Shown one piece after another: positions 35,378-44,697 of a stretch of 64,000 bases of DNA; the first letter of the stretch is position 1; each line of letters starts with the position of its first letter. A program made the translations under genes and the position numbers. The DNA is taken from the NCBI RefSeq assembly GCF_002250625.1, contig NZ_NMVQ01000023.1:124001-188000 (forward strand), given 5' to 3'. Origin of the DNA: Enemella dayhoffiae. Lineage in GTDB: Bacteria > Actinomycetota > Actinomycetes > Propionibacteriales > Propionibacteriaceae. The notes below the pieces were generated by a model. It saw only the letters and a list, made by a program, of their open reading frames with translations, was not told where the DNA came from and searched no databases.

Positions 35378-37108
35378 TTACCCGTCGCTTGCGGACTCCC
35401 CAAGTCGGTCGAGCATCGCTATGGCTTCCGACTGGATCGCGCCAATGTCTCGATTCAGGTCTCCACGAAGAGCCTGGTTGGCGCGCACCGATTCGTTCAC
35501 GCTATCGATCTCACGAACAGCGGCATCGAACTCTGCGTCGAGTTCCATCCGCACTTGCGCAAGCGCCGACCGTGAGATGTCGTCGCACTGCGCCAAGACC
35601 CTGCCCACCAGGGCGTTACGTCGACGAAGCTTCTCTTTCATGACTCGCACTTCCTGGCGCTCGTCGCTGACAACTGCGTACGCTTCCAGCGCGACTGGCA
35701 GGACAAGAGCCCCAGCTTTGGCGAACTTTCCGATGTTGTTCGCCCAGCGGACGGCCTGCCAGGGTTCGAACTTCCACCCCGCGAGCTTGCCCACCTTGTA
35801 GACGATCTGATGACCGCTGCTGCCGGCGGCTTGCTTGATGCCATCGCCAGCACCCCAGCTCTTCTGGAAGCCCTTCAGGTGTTCTGCTGCCTTTGGCGCC
35901 CAGGCAGGTACTCGCCGCTGCTTGCGACCTGTATCTCGCAGAAGCCCGGTGTCCGCCGGGATTTCCTGAGCCTCGACGACGCCGTGAACCTCCAGCTCTC
36001 GTAGCTGGTGGGCGTATGGTGACGCTTCAATCTCGCGCACCTCGGAAGTGAAGTCGGCGAGCTGCGAACTCACGACGGCGTGCACTCCATCGGTAAACCG
36101 CTGGTTGGCAACGGATAGCTGGGCGTTCAGCACGTCGGAGGCGGCTTCGAGCTTTGACCAGTCAGGGTTCTCGGACTCCTCGATGGACTCCGCGGTGTCC
36201 GCCAATGTCTCGACAGCTCGGATGCATGCTGAACGGAACTCTGATGCCTCCCGGTCGAGAGCCGAGTCCACAAGCACACGGCGATTCGTCAGCGCCTTAC
36301 GCTGCCGGGCCAAGACTGTGAGGATGGCCTCCTCGTCTGGGTCATCGGTTAGCGAGGCCAACGCTTCACCAGCGGCCAACGCGATCTGCTGAAGAGGAAC
36401 GCGGAAGCGGGCCAGCTCCCCGCGCTCCCGTGCGATTCGGTTGATCGTGTCCGCTACGTCTGCCATGCCTGATGCCTCGATTCGGCGGGTAGCGCGAAGC
36501 GGATCGGTCTCGTGGAGGCCGTCGAGGTAGGTCTTGGCGTCGCACTCGACCCAAGGCACCTGATCTGCAAACGTGCCAAGAGCAGCGCGGACCGCAGCTT
36601 CGCGTATCCCGACCGCCGCGTGGAGCGTGCGGCTCTTGGTGATGACGACCACCAGTTGCGGTGCCTTCCGCAGGTCTTCAGTGATGTGGCGCAGGTGCTC
36701 GACCGATCCATCATCGAAGAGGTCGACTGTGACAGCAAACAGGACGAGGTCGGCAGCGCGGAGCGCTTCCTCGGCCAAGCGGTCGTGATCAGACAAGCCT
36801 GCTTGCACGCCAGGCGTATCAACGAGGTCGACGAGTCCGTCCCAGTCGAATACTTGGACTTGGTCGGTCGCGACGGCAGAGTCGATGACGACCTCTGCCG
36901 CCTCGTCGGTCAGCGCCTTGATCAGAGTCGATTTCCCGCTGCTGTACTGCCCGGTGAGGACCATCCGCGGACGTTCATGTTCGTCAGCGACGAGGAGGCC
37001 GAGGAACCTCGATCGCACTTCCGATGGAAGTTGGTCGAGCAGCGAAGTCAGGCGTTGGGAGAGCCGGCGTACCGCTGCGGGGGCAGCGTGAAATAGCAGA
37101 TCATTCAT
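35378..37108 (-). CDS. Dynamin-like GTPase, second of a tandem pair
   Basis: 576 residues. G1 is GQYSSGKST (53-61), G3 is DTPG (97-100) and a G4-like TKSR follows in VVITKSRTLH. Long helical regions come after the GTPase domain, and a hydrophobic stretch (AGALVLPVALEAYAVV) near 465 may insert in membranes. Bacterial dynamin-like proteins in defence systems act on membranes during infection. The start overlaps the previous GTPase gene by 8 bases, so the two are co-translated and may form a heteromer. Confidence 0.8.
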   Translation of the reverse strand: MNDLLFHAAPAAVRRLSQRLTSLLDQLPSEVRSRFLGLLVADEHERPRMVLTGQYSSGKSTLIKALTDEAAEVVIDSAVATDQVQVFDWDGLVDLVDTPGVQAGLSDHDRLAEEALRAADLVLFAVTVDLFDDGSVEHLRHITEDLRKAPQLVVVITKSRTLHAAVGIREAAVRAALGTFADQVPWVECDAKTYLDGLHETDPLRATRRIEASGMADVADTINRIARERGELARFRVPLQQIALAAGEALASLTDDPDEEAILTVLARQRKALTNRRVLVDSALDREASEFRSACIRAVETLADTAESIEESENPDWSKLEAASDVLNAQLSVANQRFTDGVHAVVSSQLADFTSEVREIEASPYAHQLRELEVHGVVEAQEIPADTGLLRDTGRKQRRVPAWAPKAAEHLKGFQKSWGAGDGIKQAAGSSGHQIVYKVGKLAGWKFEPWQAVRWANNIGKFAKAGALVLPVALEAYAVVSDERQEVRVMKEKLRRRNALVGRVLAQCDDISRSALAQVRMELDAEFDAAVREIDSVNESVRANQALRGDLNRDIGAIQSEAIAMLDRLGESASDG

Positions 37109-39197
37109 TCCGACGAACTCCTAGCAATGTTGGGCGAGCGATTGTGATCTGGGTACCCAGATGGTCTGAGAGTGTTGCTGACCATGCAGCGAGGACCGGT
37201 TCGGGCACGAGCGCCTCGATCGTGACGGTGGTGCGGTCAGGGCGAGCGCTCAACGCCTTAGGCACTTGCTCGGTCAGACCGAGTACATACGAAGTTGCAC
37301 GCGCGCCAGGTACCTCGGGAGACGGAGGTCGCCCGAAGGTCATGACCTCAGGTGACGACGGTGGGAAGAGCCAGGATTCCGCGAAGGATTGGTCGGTAAC
37401 CTCGACTGCGATGCACACCCCGGCCAGCCTCGTGACCCGCTCGACAGAGGAAGCCAGGCGCGACCGTCCATCGACCTGGAGGAGGCACACGGCCGTGCCG
37501 TGGTCGAGTTCTGCCGTGGCGACGCTGATGATCTGTTGCTGAGCCGCCAGGAGATCGGCTACATCAAACACAGCCATCTCTGCCACAGCTCGTTGCTCTG
37601 CCGTTGAGGATAGGTCGGCCCTGACCTGCCTGATGATGGTGTCGATCTGGATGCGAGTCTGTCGCTGCAGCTCTTCAAGGACACTGCCGATCTCTACTCG
37701 CAGCAGCTCCCGGTTCTCTTCAAGGATTCTGCCCTTGCCTTTGAAGAGCGATTGGACCTTCTTTCGAAGAGAGCTGACCAAGACAGTGCCGAGCCCGCCG
37801 ACGATCACCCCGATACCGGCGCCGATCGGCCCACCGAATGCGCCACCAGCGAGCGCTCCTACCTTTGCGCCAACTAAGGCCGCGCCGAGCGCTCCGCCGG
37901 CGCCCACTACCGCACCGACAGCGCGCCGCTTCCAGAGGCCCCGGAAGTCTCGTAGTCCTTCGATCTTGACAGCGGCAGGGGCTGCGGCTGACCACTCCTG
38001 CTGGGCGGCGCTGTTCGCGTCGGTGATGGTCCGTGAGAGTTCGTCGAGATGTGAGGTCAGAGTCTGGCCGAGCTCAGTGATGAGGGAGTTCTGTTCTTCC
38101 TCCCACTTCTCCGACACTTGCGGACCGAAGTCGGTGATGGTCTGGTGCCATCCGTGGCGTTGGCCAACGATGAGGACCGCATCGTCTTCCATGCGCTGGC
38201 GGCAGGCGTCCACTAGCCGTCCGGCGCGGAGTTGCTGGTCCGTTCGGAGCCCTCGCGCAACACGCGCGAGCTCCCGTATCTGTTGCTCACTGTCTGCCAA
38301 GACCTCGCTCAGCGCCTGGGCTTGAACGCGGACCTCATCAGTGGCTCGAAGCACGCGGCGAGCGGTCCGGTGAACTCGCGACTCGTTCTCAAGCGTGTCC
38401 AGAAGGTGCAGGACCCTACTCCCCCTCTTGAGAGCAGCGCCGAACTGTTCATCGGCGCGGGCTTGGCGCGCTGCCTCGGCGTGCAGCATCACCTCCGCCA
38501 CCGGCTGGACTCCTGCGGCCGAGAGGTGGGCACGGATCGTGTTGAAATGCCCTTGGTGCTGATCGAAGACGGACGTGGGATCATCCAGGAAGTCCTCACG
38601 ATCGAGTTCGTCGAAGAGACTTGCGCGGCAGTTCAGGGCGACCACGACAGGCTTGCCTCGAAACGCCACGGCGCGCAACGCTTGAGCTGTCTCCTCCTGG
38701 AAGGAGTCGTTGCTGGCTACCCACAGCACAAGGTCAGCACCGGGGACCTCTGCCATCGCGAGGGCGACGTCTTCGGCACCATCTTTGGCTCCAACACCGG
38801 GTGTGTCGACGATCTCAACGTCCTGAAGATCGAGGGCGGGAGCTGCGAACACATCGCGGGAGGTGCGCTGGGCACCGACACCGATCCGTTCCGCCGACCC
38901 GCCCGTCAGTGCTGCAAGTAGTGTGCTTTTGCCAGCCATCGTGCGGCCCATGAGAACCACTCGCATTGGTCGACCGGCCGTGGAAGTCTCGGTGATGGCG
39001 GCAGCTTCCACGACTTCCAGGAGGTACGCGGTGGCCTCGTTGCTTGTCAGAGCGCGAAGGCTCTCGTGGTGGGCTTCGCGCAGGATCGAGCGGCAAAGTG
39101 CGATTGCCTTTGAGCGGGCGGGCAGCGGATCATGACGCTCCGGTTCGGGGCCGAAGAGCTGATCACGCGCTTGTGGACACCAGTCATGCCTGTCCAC
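37101..39197 (-). CDS. Dynamin-like GTPase, first of a tandem pair
   Basis: 698 residues, GTG start. G1 is GRTMAGKST (84-92), then VDTPGVGAKDG, and a degenerate G4 (ALNCRASL). Coiled-coil-like helices follow. Around residues 425-475 lies a Gly/Ala-rich hydrophobic hairpin (VVGAGGALGAALVGAKVGAL), typical of membrane-inserting dynamin-family tips. It follows HerA by 86 bases on the same strand. Two-GTPase pairs resemble the Eleos (LeoA/LeoBC) type of anti-phage system; that assignment is inference. Confidence 0.8.
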   Translation of the reverse strand: MDRHDWCPQARDQLFGPEPERHDPLPARSKAIALCRSILREAHHESLRALTSNEATAYLLEVVEAAAITETSTAGRPMRVVLMGRTMAGKSTLLAALTGGSAERIGVGAQRTSRDVFAAPALDLQDVEIVDTPGVGAKDGAEDVALAMAEVPGADLVLWVASNDSFQEETAQALRAVAFRGKPVVVALNCRASLFDELDREDFLDDPTSVFDQHQGHFNTIRAHLSAAGVQPVAEVMLHAEAARQARADEQFGAALKRGSRVLHLLDTLENESRVHRTARRVLRATDEVRVQAQALSEVLADSEQQIRELARVARGLRTDQQLRAGRLVDACRQRMEDDAVLIVGQRHGWHQTITDFGPQVSEKWEEEQNSLITELGQTLTSHLDELSRTITDANSAAQQEWSAAAPAAVKIEGLRDFRGLWKRRAVGAVVGAGGALGAALVGAKVGALAGGAFGGPIGAGIGVIVGGLGTVLVSSLRKKVQSLFKGKGRILEENRELLRVEIGSVLEELQRQTRIQIDTIIRQVRADLSSTAEQRAVAEMAVFDVADLLAAQQQIISVATAELDHGTAVCLLQVDGRSRLASSVERVTRLAGVCIAVEVTDQSFAESWLFPPSSPEVMTFGRPPSPEVPGARATSYVLGLTEQVPKALSARPDRTTVTIEALVPEPVLAAWSATLSDHLGTQITIARPTLLGVRRNE

Positions 39198-39283
39198 GGC
39201 GCACGCTTCCGTGTTGTGCTCTTGAGATCGTCACCCGCGACGCGAATCTCACCGATGAGTCTGAGTGTTGGGACCTCGCATCG

Positions 39284-41302
39284 TCAGAACGGTGGTTCAT
39301 TAGCGCTCCAGGAGGAGGATGCGGGCGGTGACGCATCGGGAACCTGAGCCGCTTCATCGATTGCTTCAAGGAGTTCAGTCCCCGACGATGCTGCTTCGTC
39401 CAAGGGCCTCAGCCAGTCAGTAGCTACGGACATGGTCCGGCTGTTTGGCTCTGTCTCCGGCGCGAGCGGACTGATCCTCACGATCACTGGAACCTGAGCA
39501 GAGACGCCAGCGAGGACGCAGACCCCTCGGGGCAAGATGGGCAACTGCTCAAATGAGACGCGGTCCAGGTAGGCGACTGCCTTCTCAATCGCCTGCACGT
39601 CCAGGTTATTTACGAGTCGGTGTAGGAAGTAGTTGTGAAGTTGCGAAATGATCGTGGGCGAGATGTCATGAGGGCGTTGGCTCGCGAGAGTCAAGAACAC
39701 GCCGAACTTGCGGCCTTCCTTGACGATTTCCTCGAACGTCTCTAGCCGGTAGTCACGCCAGGCTTCGCTCTCCCGTGACGACTCCAACGACAGGATGTTG
39801 TGGGCCTCATCGATGATCAGGTTGAGGTAACGCGCGTTGGTGGGGTCGTTCTCCTTCTTCTGGTCGTATAGGTGCTTGCAAAGCAGCATCGGGATCACCT
39901 TGCGCATGGACAAGTTCACATCGCGCAGTGAGACGACTATCAATGGTTCGTCGTATGCCTGCACGTCGTCGGCGGTGATCAGCTTCTTTATGTCGGGCAC
40001 CCGGGTTTCGAGGCGCTTGATCAGCGGCGACAGGTGCTCTCGATTGGAGAAGCCGCTGATGATGTCGTTGTAGTACTGGAGCACGATCTTGAAACGAATC
40101 AGGTCGATGCCGGGTTCGATCGCAGAGAAATCGATCGGCAGCGCGACGACTTTGTCCTTGGTCAGCGACTCCCAAGTTGAATGATCGGGGTCAATGTAGT
40201 TACTCCATTCGCCCCAGAAGAACTTCGTCATCGTTGCGTTGTAGTGGAGGTTCGTCTGGAACTCGTCTATCAGGTCGGCCAGTTCCTGGGGCGCTGACGG
40301 GCCAAGGCATGTCTGAACCTCGGCCAGGAGGTTGAGCAGAGTCTGTCGGTCGATAGATTTGTCGCTGCTCTTGGTTGCGCGAAGGACCATATCGCCAAGA
40401 ACGGTTAGGAGATCAGCAGGGTCCGCCAGTCGCCGATCCCAGTAGTCACTGTTGAGGACGCGCGCGAGGAACGGAGCCTGCGTCTTTTCCGTGGCATCGA
40501 GAAGGACCGTCCAGAACGCCAGGTCACTGACCGCAGTCGATGGAAGTGGCAGGCGTGGGCCGCCGTCACGACGTGTGCTGAGGGCGTACTCGCGCTTGTT
40601 CCCGTCGCCAGTCAGCACCGCCGTGGAGCGGTTGTCGCCGTCGGACGGGTTGCGATTCAGATACTCGCCATTGAAGTCGATCAACACGAACTGCGCCCTC
40701 TGGCGGAAGCCTTCCAGCGGGCCGTACCGCTCAAACAGTTCGTGATAGAGCTTGGCTAGGGTGTATGACTTGCCGCTTCCGGTGTTGCCGAAAATCCCCA
40801 CATGACTGGCGAAGATCGCGTCGACACCGAGCGCGACCTGCTGAGTAGGTTCCATTGCCAGGACGCCAACCTCAATGGCAGTGTCCGAGTCGCCTACGAA
40901 TGCGTGGAGCAGGCCGAACTCCGCCTCGGTGAGGATGAAGCACTCGTTGTCGAGGAGCGGCATCTCGCGAACTCCGCGCTCGAAGCGGCCGTTCTCGATG
41001 TACCCAATCAGGCTGACCTGAAGACGACGGCTCATCGGGTCGACTCCGCGCCTGTAGGTGGGTGATGCGCTGCGATCCTGCTCGACAACCTCGCCATCAA
41101 CCTTGGCGATCAGTTCTGAGAACCCTTTGACGATCTTGAGATACCCGCCGACGGCAACGTTGCGAACGATGCCTCCTCGGAAGAGCAAGTGTGAGCCGTT
41201 CTTGAGTTTGTCGACGGCGACGTGGACTTGCCGCCCTTCGACTGAGACGACGCGGCCTACACGAAAGACGCCGTCCTGCTCGACCGCGTCCCCCTCAGAC
41301 AT
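39284..41302 (-). CDS. herA: HerA-family DNA translocase/helicase (partner of SIR2)
   Basis: 672 residues. An N-terminal HAS-barrel-like region is followed by the HerA ATPase core: Walker A GNTGSGKS (172-179), Walker B LNLIIDEAHN and arginine-rich LASQRPHDIS. HerA hexamers bind SIR2 proteins in SIR2-HerA anti-phage complexes. The start overlaps the SIR2 gene's end by 8 bases, which matches the known pairing. Product length is normal for the family. Confidence 0.88.
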   Translation of the reverse strand: MSEGDAVEQDGVFRVGRVVSVEGRQVHVAVDKLKNGSHLLFRGGIVRNVAVGGYLKIVKGFSELIAKVDGEVVEQDRSASPTYRRGVDPMSRRLQVSLIGYIENGRFERGVREMPLLDNECFILTEAEFGLLHAFVGDSDTAIEVGVLAMEPTQQVALGVDAIFASHVGIFGNTGSGKSYTLAKLYHELFERYGPLEGFRQRAQFVLIDFNGEYLNRNPSDGDNRSTAVLTGDGNKREYALSTRRDGGPRLPLPSTAVSDLAFWTVLLDATEKTQAPFLARVLNSDYWDRRLADPADLLTVLGDMVLRATKSSDKSIDRQTLLNLLAEVQTCLGPSAPQELADLIDEFQTNLHYNATMTKFFWGEWSNYIDPDHSTWESLTKDKVVALPIDFSAIEPGIDLIRFKIVLQYYNDIISGFSNREHLSPLIKRLETRVPDIKKLITADDVQAYDEPLIVVSLRDVNLSMRKVIPMLLCKHLYDQKKENDPTNARYLNLIIDEAHNILSLESSRESEAWRDYRLETFEEIVKEGRKFGVFLTLASQRPHDISPTIISQLHNYFLHRLVNNLDVQAIEKAVAYLDRVSFEQLPILPRGVCVLAGVSAQVPVIVRISPLAPETEPNSRTMSVATDWLRPLDEAASSGTELLEAIDEAAQVPDASPPASSSWSANEPPF

Positions 41303-42560
41303 CTGCGCTCTCGCTGGCCGAGATGTGGATGCCAAGCTCGATCCGCTGGTCGGGTGCAGGGAACTTGTCTGCGACGATCGGAGCGAAGTAGTCCCGTGTG
41401 ACGACGTCGAGCGTCGCCCTGGTCTCATCGGCGCCTTCGTCGGGCGCTGCGGGAGCGATGTAGATGATGTTGCTGTTCTTGACGTCGACCTCTGGGATCA
41501 GCTTCTGGTACTCCGCACGATCGGCCCGCGAGTAGCAGAATACGATCACCTGAAGCGTGGGATTTGCGCGCGCTGCCCGAAGCACGACATCGCGAAGGTG
41601 CTCGTCTCGGAAAGAGAATCCGTGCACGAACAGGACGCTGTTCTCCTTCTCCATTTCGTTTGCGAATCGGCGGATCAGTTCGTAGTACGTCTCGTTGAGG
41701 ACTGTGGTGGCAAACTTCTGCTTGTCAGGATTGACGATGCCGAGCGCGCTGTAGGCGGTCATGAAGTCGTGTACCGCGGCTGAGGCAGTTCCCGTCGGCA
41801 CCTTCGCGGCGAGGGCGGAAGCGCTGACCTCATGCGGCTCAGAGATCGGGATAAGTTGATCACGCGCCGCAGCCAGTGTTCTCTGGACCTCAGCAATGAC
41901 GGTCAACCCATGGTCGAAGATGATCTCGGTCTGTCCAGGCGAGTGTGATTCTTGGCGCCACCCGGCCGAGCCGTGGAGCTTCACGAGGTTGAACACCGGC
42001 ACCTCGGAACGTTGCTCGAACCTGCTTGCCATGCGAAGACGGATGGTGTTGAAGTCGCCGAGGTCGAATCGGGGCCGAATCTTTCCGCTGAACCCGTCAC
42101 TGAAGTCAATGCCCATCTGCTCCAGCGCAACCTCAAAGACCAAATCGACGTTAGTGGTGAAGATGTTGGCCTGCTTGGCGAGAATCGAGCTGTGGCGTTT
42201 CAGGAGGATGCGGTTGACCGTGCGCAAGAACTTTGCGTACGAAGTCAAGACGGCCTCCGTTTCAGAATGGCGGTTGATAACCTTCAGGTTCGGTGCAAGC
42301 ACCGAGTCGAAGAAGTACCCATAGATGGAGGCCCGGACAATGGCCTTCGTATCGTCGGACGCGTCCAGCTCAGAGAGCTCGGTGAGTGCGTCCTCGACAT
42401 TTCCGAGCAGACCGAAGAACGACGAAGGAGTTCCGGCTCCGATCAGGAAGCTCAGGTGGGAGTCCTGAACGATCGTACGAAGACGTTCTGCGCTGATGTC
42501 GTCAACTGACTTGCCCGCCACAGGCGTATGCGGGACGCCATTGATGCTGACGTCTGTCAT
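41295..42560 (-). CDS. SIR2-domain NADase of a SIR2-HerA defence pair
   Basis: 421 residues. LSFLIGAGTPSS (GAG at 41-43), TTNVD (135-139) and KLHGS (H196) are the NAD-binding and catalytic motifs of SIR2-like effectors; no zinc cysteines are seen. Such proteins destroy NAD after phage sensing, killing or arresting the cell. ATG overlaps the brxL stop (ATGA), so it is translated from the same message as the BREX genes. Confidence 0.88.
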   Translation of the reverse strand: MTDVSINGVPHTPVAGKSVDDISAERLRTIVQDSHLSFLIGAGTPSSFFGLLGNVEDALTELSELDASDDTKAIVRASIYGYFFDSVLAPNLKVINRHSETEAVLTSYAKFLRTVNRILLKRHSSILAKQANIFTTNVDLVFEVALEQMGIDFSDGFSGKIRPRFDLGDFNTIRLRMASRFEQRSEVPVFNLVKLHGSAGWRQESHSPGQTEIIFDHGLTVIAEVQRTLAAARDQLIPISEPHEVSASALAAKVPTGTASAAVHDFMTAYSALGIVNPDKQKFATTVLNETYYELIRRFANEMEKENSVLFVHGFSFRDEHLRDVVLRAARANPTLQVIVFCYSRADRAEYQKLIPEVDVKNSNIIYIAPAAPDEGADETRATLDVVTRDYFAPIVADKFPAPDQRIELGIHISASESADV

Positions 42561-44683
42561 GAGCCGCCCTCGCCTTCGTTGATGTAGGTGATGCCGAACG
42601 CGAAGACCTGACGGAACTCCTGGCGACGGGAGCCGAGGTCGAACTGGCTTCCTGAGCCCTTCTGGAAGATGTCGAGGCCACGTCCGAGGAGGAGCTTCCA
42701 ACCGTCGTCGGTGCGGATCGACCTGTCATGGATGGTTTGATCCCAGGTGACCGTGAACTGAACACCGACGGTGGCGGCGCTGTCCTGGATGTCCTTGAGC
42801 ATGAGGAGGTGCTGCTGTGCGTACTCGCTGCGGTCTTCCTTCGTCACCAGCGTCACCGCGATCTCGTCGGCAGGGTCCTTGGCCGCTGCCAGCAGGGCCA
42901 GCAGGTCGACGAGGTTGCGCCCCTGGTGCGGGAGCCGGATGTAGGGGTCGACGATGGTGATGCTGGTGGCATCGCGCAGGTAGGGCATGAGCAGCGTCTC
43001 GTACGACACCCCACGCTGGTTCTCCTGGAACTCGCGGTGCCCTTCGAACAGTGGCGCCGCCACCTCGGGAGCAACTGGAGCCGCAACTGCGACCTCTGCT
43101 TGCGCGGACCCAGGCTCCGCCGACGACTCTACTTCGCCCTTGGCCTCGGGGCGGCGAGCCTGGTAGTAGTCGGGGTACTCGTCCTCTTCCAGTGTGGTGA
43201 CACCACGCCAGGTGCCGGTCTTGTCGGAGTAGCCGAAGTTGACGGCGGCCATTGTGGTGTCGATCCGAAGAATCTGGTCTTTGACGCGCTTGCGTCCTTC
43301 GACGGCGAAGCGCAGCAGTTCTTCGATCTCTTCTTGCGTGGCCTCGCCTCCGGGGTAGATGAGCTTCATCAGGCCGGAGAAGGTCTTGTGGATGCCGTCG
43401 CGGTCTCGTGTGGAGATGTCCGAGCCGAGGGCGAAGTACTGCTGGTAGCGGTCGGAGTAGTCGGTGTTGCGCATGGATCGCAGCACTTCGGCGATGTAAT
43501 CGACGACGAAGCCGTAGCCGGAGGAGAACATCTCGCTGCGGATCGTGTCTACCTCCCAGCCGGGGATGTAGAAGTGGAGCCGGTCGAGGTAGGCGGAGTC
43601 GTGGTACGCCTCCGGCAGTTCGTCAAACAGGTTCGAGTGCTTGAGCATATACGGCACGTTGTGCGAGGTGTTGCCCACGAACACCATCGACGCTTCAGCC
43701 CCGAGAGTCTCGACGCCACGGGAGAACGACTTGTTCGCCATGTAGTTCTTCATGATGTCGACGAGCGCCTTGTCGGTGCGCTTCTTCTTGCCGGCGAACT
43801 CGTCGAACGCCACCACGTCCCAGTAGCCGACAAGGCCGATGCGACCGTTGGCGTTGTTCACGAAGAGCTTCGGGACGGTGACCTCGCCACCGGAAATCAG
43901 CATGCCGTGGGGTGAGAACTCGGAGTAGATGTGTGACTTGCCGGTGCCCTTCGGTCCCAGCTCGACCAGGTTGTAGTTCCGCTCGACGAACGGGATGAGA
44001 CGGACGAGTTGCAGCAGCTTGGCTCGTCGTCCGAACATCTCAGGGTTGAACCCGATGGACTGGATCAGCAGGTCGATCCACTCTTCGGTGTTGAACCCCT
44101 TCCGCGACGCGAGGTAGCCCTCGTAGTCGAAGCTCGACATCTGGATGGGCTTCAGGCTCCCCAGAATCCAGGGCACGACGCGGGCGTCGTCGCTGTGGAA
44201 GTACTCAATGTCGCAGATGCACCATACGCCGCCGACCAGCAGCTTTGGGTTCGCCTTCACTGTTGCAGGTTCGACGATGACGCCGGTGAGCCCGAGGTTG
44301 GCGAACGAGGCCTGGTACACGTCCTGCTTGTCGTTCAGGGTCACAGTCACCTTGTCGATGATCCGGTGGCGGCCCTTCTCGCGGATGGTGGACTTCACTA
44401 GTTCTGACTCGTTGCGGTGCACGTAGTGGTCGGCGAGAATCTTGCGCACCGCGTCGATGCCGGCCTGGATGGTTGCTTCGTCGTCGGAGGCGGCGTACTG
44501 GCCGAGCAGGTACTCCAGCACGTAGGAGGGGACGATCGCGTTGCCCTTGACAGCCTTCACGAGGTCTTTGCGGACGACGGAGCCGCCGAACAGCAGGTTG
44601 ATCTTGTAGTCAAGATCGCTCTGCTGCGGTGTGCCGGGCTCGGCGCCCGGTGCCTCGCCGGAGTGGCTCTCGGTGTCCGTCAT
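42557..44683 (-). CDS. brxL: BrxL, BREX AAA+ protein with a PLD/MIT_C-like C-terminal domain
   Basis: 708 residues. The N-terminal part and AAA+ core (LGPKGTGKSHIYSEFSPHG, VAFDEFAGKKKR, FVGNTSHNV) are typical BrxL. After the AFVNF-like MAAVNFGYSD segment, the usual Lon protease domain is not recognisable. A linker leads to ~150 residues with IVDPYIRLPHQGRN and HDRSIRTDDGWKLLLGRGLD, resembling the phospholipase-D-like MIT_C domain. BrxL is a DNA-binding motor needed by many BREX systems. ATG at 44683 follows a short gap after pglZ. Confidence 0.88.
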   Translation of the reverse strand: MTDTESHSGEAPGAEPGTPQQSDLDYKINLLFGGSVVRKDLVKAVKGNAIVPSYVLEYLLGQYAASDDEATIQAGIDAVRKILADHYVHRNESELVKSTIREKGRHRIIDKVTVTLNDKQDVYQASFANLGLTGVIVEPATVKANPKLLVGGVWCICDIEYFHSDDARVVPWILGSLKPIQMSSFDYEGYLASRKGFNTEEWIDLLIQSIGFNPEMFGRRAKLLQLVRLIPFVERNYNLVELGPKGTGKSHIYSEFSPHGMLISGGEVTVPKLFVNNANGRIGLVGYWDVVAFDEFAGKKKRTDKALVDIMKNYMANKSFSRGVETLGAEASMVFVGNTSHNVPYMLKHSNLFDELPEAYHDSAYLDRLHFYIPGWEVDTIRSEMFSSGYGFVVDYIAEVLRSMRNTDYSDRYQQYFALGSDISTRDRDGIHKTFSGLMKLIYPGGEATQEEIEELLRFAVEGRKRVKDQILRIDTTMAAVNFGYSDKTGTWRGVTTLEEDEYPDYYQARRPEAKGEVESSAEPGSAQAEVAVAAPVAPEVAAPLFEGHREFQENQRGVSYETLLMPYLRDATSITIVDPYIRLPHQGRNLVDLLALLAAAKDPADEIAVTLVTKEDRSEYAQQHLLMLKDIQDSAATVGVQFTVTWDQTIHDRSIRTDDGWKLLLGRGLDIFQKGSGSQFDLGSRRQEFRQVFAFGITYINEGEGGS

Positions 44684-44697
44684 GGCTGCTGCTTCCT

